A stretch of DNA of 9,640 nucleotides from Lachnospiraceae bacterium. Its GTDB lineage: Bacteria; Bacillota; Clostridia; Lachnospirales; Lachnospiraceae. A program made the position numbers and the translations under genes. Below are positions 7,401 through 9,640 of the stretch, in pieces. The notes beneath the pieces are model-generated. The model did not search any database and had not been told where the DNA came from. It saw only the letters and a program-made list of their open reading frames with translations. The DNA lies in the NCBI GenBank assembly GCA_014804495.1, contig JAAUZS010000051.1:46641-56280 (forward strand), in the 5' to 3' direction. Each line of letters opens with the position of its first letter. The first letter of the stretch is position 1.

Positions 7401-8079
7401 AGTAATAACCTACTCCCCATTTTGTATGAACATACACCGGTTCGCTCGGCGTCTCTTCAATCTTTTCCCGCAGTCTTCTGATATGTACGTCTACCGTACG
7501 CACATCTCCCGGATAGTCGCTCCCCCACACAGTATTAAGAAGTTTTTCTCTGCTGTATACAATATTGGGATTCTTCATGAGCAGTTCCAGCACTTCAAAC
7601 TCTTTGGCAGTCAGATTGATTTCCTTATCGTTAATATACGCCCTTCTGCCGTCCAAATCCAGTTTCATTCCACGGCTTTCAATTGTTCTGGCCGCAGCCT
7701 TTTCTTCATTTTTTCTTCCGGTTCTGCGCATGATTGCCTTGATTCTTGCTTTTACTTCCAGAATATTGAATGGCTTGGTGATGTAATCATCCGCGCCATA
7801 CTCCAAGCCCAGAATCTTGTCCATATCTTCGCCTTTTGCGGTTAACATAACTATCGGTGTGCTGGAAAATTCCCTTATCTGCTGACACACTTCAAATCCA
7901 CTCAGCTTAGGGAGCATAACATCTAACAAAATCATGTCATACTGATTGTTTTTCGCATATTCCAGAGCCTCTTCCCCATCATAAGCGCAGTCCACTTCCA
8001 TACCGTCCTGTTCTAAGCTGAAACGGATTCCCTTTACAATCAACTTCTCGTCATCAACAACCAACACTCTGTTTCCCAT
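7393..8079 (-). CDS. OmpR/PhoB-family response regulator
   Basis: This 228-residue DNA-binding regulator has a complete receiver domain: acidic Asp9/Asp10 (VVDDEK), phospho-acceptor Asp53 (LLDVMLPKLSG), Thr80 and Lys102 (TKPF). A short linker rich in charged residues follows, then the winged-helix domain (about 128-228) with KEFEVLELLMKNP and DVRTVDVHIRRLREKIE as recognition region. It resembles the WalR/ResD/ArlR branch, but no walH, walI or walJ partner is present, so I do not assign a name. The ATG at 8079 follows AGAGG (8086-8090). The gene lies 28 bases after comEA and overlaps the kinase gene by eight bases, a strong sign of cognate pairing and translational coupling. Its targets are unknown; its own cluster including comEC is a natural candidate for autoregulation. 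Confidence 0.96.
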   Translation of the reverse strand: MGNRVLVVDDEKLIVKGIRFSLEQDGMEVDCAYDGEEALEYAKNNQYDMILLDVMLPKLSGFEVCQQIREFSSTPIVMLTAKGEDMDKILGLEYGADDYITKPFNILEVKARIKAIMRRTGRKNEEKAAARTIESRGMKLDLDGRRAYINDKEINLTAKEFEVLELLMKNPNIVYSREKLLNTVWGSDYPGDVRTVDVHIRRLREKIEETPSEPVYVHTKWGVGYYFA

Positions 8080-8107
8080 AGCACACCTCTATTTTATAAT
8101 TCCATTC

Positions 8108-8818
8108 TTAATTTACCGTTATCTTGTCCTTGATTTTCTCATAAGTGCCTTCTTTTATACCGCTTACTTTCATGATATCCTGAATGGACTGAAAGTTCCC
8201 GTTCTCCTGCCTGTATTTTACAATTGCTGCTGCCTTACCCGCACCGATTCCGTCTATAGAGCTAAGTACACTCTCATCAGCAGTATTAATATTTATCAGT
8301 CCGTCCTTATTTCCTACGGACGCAGATTCATCTGCTGCGGATTGTTCCGCTTCTAAAATATCAATTCTCCATGATTCCTGATAAGTATCGGCATCTTTTA
8401 CCGCATCAACCTCTTCAATGGTAGGTATTATGAGACGCTGCCCATCCTGCAATATTTCAGCTTGGTTTACATAATCTTCACAAGCTTCTTCGGTAAAACC
8501 TCCTGCCGCCTCGACGCCTTCATAAACCCTGCTGCCGGCATCAAACGCATAAACGCCCGGATTTACCACCGCTCCGCATATATGTACATAAATCACGTCA
8601 GGCTCTTCCGGTACTGCTGTTTTCTCTGTAATTATTTCACCGACTACAGTTTTTCCTTCATCAGTCATCTCTTCCACACCGGGAACATATTCCATTTCCA
8701 GTGCTTTTCCCTGCTCTTCCAGTTCAAAAGCAATATCCTGTTTGCCGGTACATGCAGTTAATGTCAACAGCGGCAGTAGAAAAAACAACGTTATTTTTAA
8801 TATATTTTTCTTATTCAT
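8108..8818 (-). CDS. comEA: ComEA-like DNA-binding lipoprotein (SLBB plus helix-hairpin-helix)
   Basis: ComEA binds incoming double-stranded DNA at the outer face of the membrane and hands it to ComEC. The protein (236 residues from the ATG at 8818, 238 from that at 8824) has a lipoprotein signal: a hydrophobic core FFLLPLLTL and lipobox Leu-Thr-Ala-Cys, lipidated Cys at 25 counted from 8824. An acidic linker (about 30-75), an SLBB domain (77-135, VIYVHICGAVVNPGVYAF to QRLIIPT), a second linker and a C-terminal helix-hairpin-helix pair (175-238, LININTADESVLSSIDGIGAGKAAAIVKYR) follow. This is the usual ComEA order, except that classical ComEA is held by an uncleaved helix rather than a lipid. 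AAAGGA is nine bases before the ATG at 8818 but only three before that at 8824, so I prefer the former. It is the first gene of the cluster that ends with comEC. Confidence 0.92.
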   Translation of the reverse strand: MNKKNILKITLFFLLPLLTLTACTGKQDIAFELEEQGKALEMEYVPGVEEMTDEGKTVVGEIITEKTAVPEEPDVIYVHICGAVVNPGVYAFDAGSRVYEGVEAAGGFTEEACEDYVNQAEILQDGQRLIIPTIEEVDAVKDADTYQESWRIDILEAEQSAADESASVGNKDGLININTADESVLSSIDGIGAGKAAAIVKYRQENGNFQSIQDIMKVSGIKEGTYEKIKDKITVN

Positions 8819-8843
8819 ATGCATAGTTCCTTTCTGTCTCTAC

Positions 8844-8871
8844 GAAGTCACCGCAAAGACTTAAGGAAGTC
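8844..8871 (-). other. Leader segment of comEA with mutually exclusive hairpins
   Basis: On the minus strand the leader contains GACTTC (8866-8871), AAGTC (8858-8862) and a second GACTTC (8844-8849). The central AAGTC can pair with either flanking copy, giving two alternative five-bp stems just before the comEA ribosome binding site. The stems are short, so this may be only a direct repeat or chance. Confidence 0.25.
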
Positions 8872-8877
8872 CCCGCT

Positions 8878-8888
8878 ATGCACTGCAT
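8878..8888. promoter_or_regulatory. Palindrome at the predicted comEA transcription start, candidate operator
   Basis: ATGCACTGCAT is a perfect 5+1+5 palindrome that begins five bases downstream of the proposed -10 box and covers the expected transcription start. This is a typical place for a repressor site. The protein that might bind it is not evident. Confidence 0.35.
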
Positions 8889-8892
8889 TACT

Positions 8893-8921
8893 ATTTTAAA
8901 ATAAATTTCCGCCTATGTCCA
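8893..8921 (-). promoter_or_regulatory. Promoter of the comEA-two-component-gerMN-comEC cluster
   Basis: On the minus strand TGGACA (8916-8921, 5/6) and TAAAAT (8893-8898, 5/6) are separated by exactly 17 bases. The -35 box runs over the last codons and stop of the YdcZ-like gene, and the -10 box lies in the palindrome TATTTTAAAATA. It predicts a leader of about 65 bases before comEA and is the best vegetative promoter seen in the window. Confidence 0.65.
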
Positions 8922-9344
8922 CTTAAAAATAATAATTCCTAAAATTGCAATTCCCATACCTGTCAGCTTCCTCATTTCCAGTGGCTGTTTCTCCGTTCCA
9001 AAAAGCCCAAACAGCTCGATCAGATAAGCAACAATTAGTTGGGAAATTACAATAACCATAACAGCCTTAGCCGGACCAAGCATATCCATTGCCTTAATAA
9101 CTGTATAGGTAATAAAAGCTCCGATAGCGCCGCCAAGCAGCATATATTTAGGCTGCACCTTAAATAATGCGCCAAAAGAGGAACGGTCTGAAACAAGCCA
9201 TGCGCACAGGCAGACAAGCAGTGCCGTAAACTGAACAAACGCATTCGCCACCCAGATACTTGACGACTTGGTAACCTGTGTATTAAATACTCCCTGAATA
9301 CTCATAAAAGCGCCCGAGAGCAGGGCAATGAAGAATCCCAGCAT
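8913..9344 (-). CDS. Small YdcZ/DUF606-type membrane transporter (DMT superfamily)
   Basis: This 143-residue protein consists almost wholly of membrane segments, about five (roughly 2-20, 33-51, 67-85, 90-113 and 127-142). The pattern GFFIALLSGAFMSIQGVFNTQVTK at the N-terminus, LGGAIGAFITYTVIKAMDMLGPAKAVMVIVISQLI in the middle and KLTGMGIAILGIIIF at the end fits the YdcZ (DUF606) family, single-module relatives of the ten-helix drug/metabolite exporters that act as pairs. Length is normal for a single-module member. No substrate can be assigned. The ATG at 9344 follows a clear AAGGGGG. Its stop codon overlaps the -35 region of the next operon, so it is probably transcribed separately from comEA. 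No second YdcZ-like copy is adjacent in the visible DNA. Confidence 0.85.
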   Translation of the reverse strand: MLGFFIALLSGAFMSIQGVFNTQVTKSSSIWVANAFVQFTALLVCLCAWLVSDRSSFGALFKVQPKYMLLGGAIGAFITYTVIKAMDMLGPAKAVMVIVISQLIVAYLIELFGLFGTEKQPLEMRKLTGMGIAILGIIIFKWT

Positions 9345-9428
9345 AATTTTCCCCCTTAGAAGGTTGAGTTTTCTGTATTATTGTTGCCGGATTCTGTAAG
9401 AAATATACTGAAGATTTTCAAGACGTCC

Positions 9429-9569
9429 GTAGTACAATATAGACATATCACAGCAGGGCACGCTTGCGCTGCATTGTTCGCTCGTAGCGGTACATAAGGT
9501 GCCAAAATACGGCACCTAAGTACCGACGGCTCCATAGCACCCTGTTGTGATATGTCTATATTGTACTAC
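9429..9569. mobile_element. 141-bp palindromic element with 30-bp terminal inverted repeats, MITE-like
   Basis: The left arm 9429-9458 (beginning GTAGTACAATATAGACAT) and the right arm 9540-9569 are complementary at 29 of 30 positions: 24 in a row, one G-T, then five more. The interior (9459-9539) carries no reading frame of note but has its own hairpin at 9488-9525. TA occurs just inside each end, so TA-GTACAA...TTGTAC-TA could be an element with a TA target duplication as in IS630/mariner-type MITEs. The TA is part of the palindrome itself, so this is not proven. No transposase lies here. A structured intergenic repeat or an RNA element is the alternative. The 9345-9601 gap holds nothing else I can support except weak promoter-like AT-rich stretches. 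Confidence 0.55.
9488..9525. repeat. Inner hairpin of the palindromic element
   Basis: CGGTAC (9488-9493) pairs with GTACCG (9520-9525), and AGGTGCC (9497-9503) with GGCACCT (9511-9517). The two perfect stems are separated by a small ATA/AA internal loop and closed by the loop AAAATAC. The GC-rich stem contrasts with the AT-rich outer arms. Confidence 0.7.
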
Positions 9570-9601
9570 TAGGTTTTGAAAAAAATCCTAATTATAATAT
9601 T

Positions 9602-9640
9602 TTATTTTATGATAGCTGCAATTTTTTCTGCAACTTCTTC
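9602..9640 (-). CDS. Possible C-terminal end of an unidentified minus-strand gene (5' part outside window)
   Basis: Reading leftwards from the right edge, one frame gives EEVAEKIAAIIK followed by TAA at 9602-9604. The amphipathic, Lys/Glu/Ala-rich helix looks like a natural protein C-terminus. Another frame closes within ten codons and the third does not look protein-like. Twelve codons are too few to name a family or to be sure that it is a gene. Confidence 0.35.
   Translation of the reverse strand, partial: EEVAEKIAAIIK

Noticed and set aside
7393..8079. Naming the two-component pair WalR/WalK
   Set aside because: The receiver and kinase resemble that branch, but no walH/walI/walJ genes are present and the comEA/comEC context differs.
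9047..9244. A 65-codon second frame within the YdcZ-like gene
   Set aside because: It overlaps, in another frame of the same strand, a gene with a clear family pattern and a good ribosome binding site.
9571..9590. TAGG-TTTT ... AAAA-CCTA as an intrinsic terminator of the right-edge gene
   Set aside because: The stem is short, AT-rich and bulged, and no T-run follows it.

Overview
The window looks like chromosomal DNA of a low- to mid-GC Gram-positive anaerobe of the Clostridia, most likely a Lachnospiraceae-type gut bacterium. This is inferred from AGGAGG-type ribosome binding sites, the protein families present (ECF-type vitamin uptake, GerMN lipoprotein, ComEA/ComEC) and the codon flavour. 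No species can be named from the sequence alone. Nearly all genes read on the minus strand (right to left). The one exception is an AraC-type regulator at 1743-2600.

Left part (1-1742): a coenzyme A module. The gene for a predicted pantothenate-specific ECF transporter S component (838-1494, minus) is followed after 10 bases by coaBC (827 to the left edge, minus, cut off by the window), which turns phosphopantothenate into phosphopantetheine. The 248-base gap to the divergent AraC-type gene holds a candidate promoter for each direction and an 11-of-12 inverted repeat on top of the regulator's -35 region.

Centre (2624-8824): one tightly packed minus-strand gene cluster, in transcription order comEA-like lipoprotein, OmpR-type response regulator, sensor histidine kinase, GerMN-domain lipoprotein, comEC. 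Gaps are 28, -8, 22 and about 48 bases, and a TGGACA-17-TAAAAT promoter lies just upstream of comEA. The two classical DNA-uptake genes thus bracket a complete envelope-sensing two-component system and its putative lipoprotein partner. This is the most interesting arrangement in the window: it suggests that DNA uptake, or another job of ComEA/ComEC, is co-expressed with an envelope-stress or sporulation-like circuit.

Right part (8913-9640): a small YdcZ/DUF606-type membrane protein gene (8913-9344), then about 250 bases without a confident gene. That stretch contains a 141-bp element (9429-9569) with 30-bp nearly perfect terminal inverted repeats and a second hairpin inside, probably a MITE-like or structured intergenic repeat. 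At the right edge 12 codons may be the tail of another minus-strand gene. No rRNA, tRNA, CRISPR array or transposase gene was seen.
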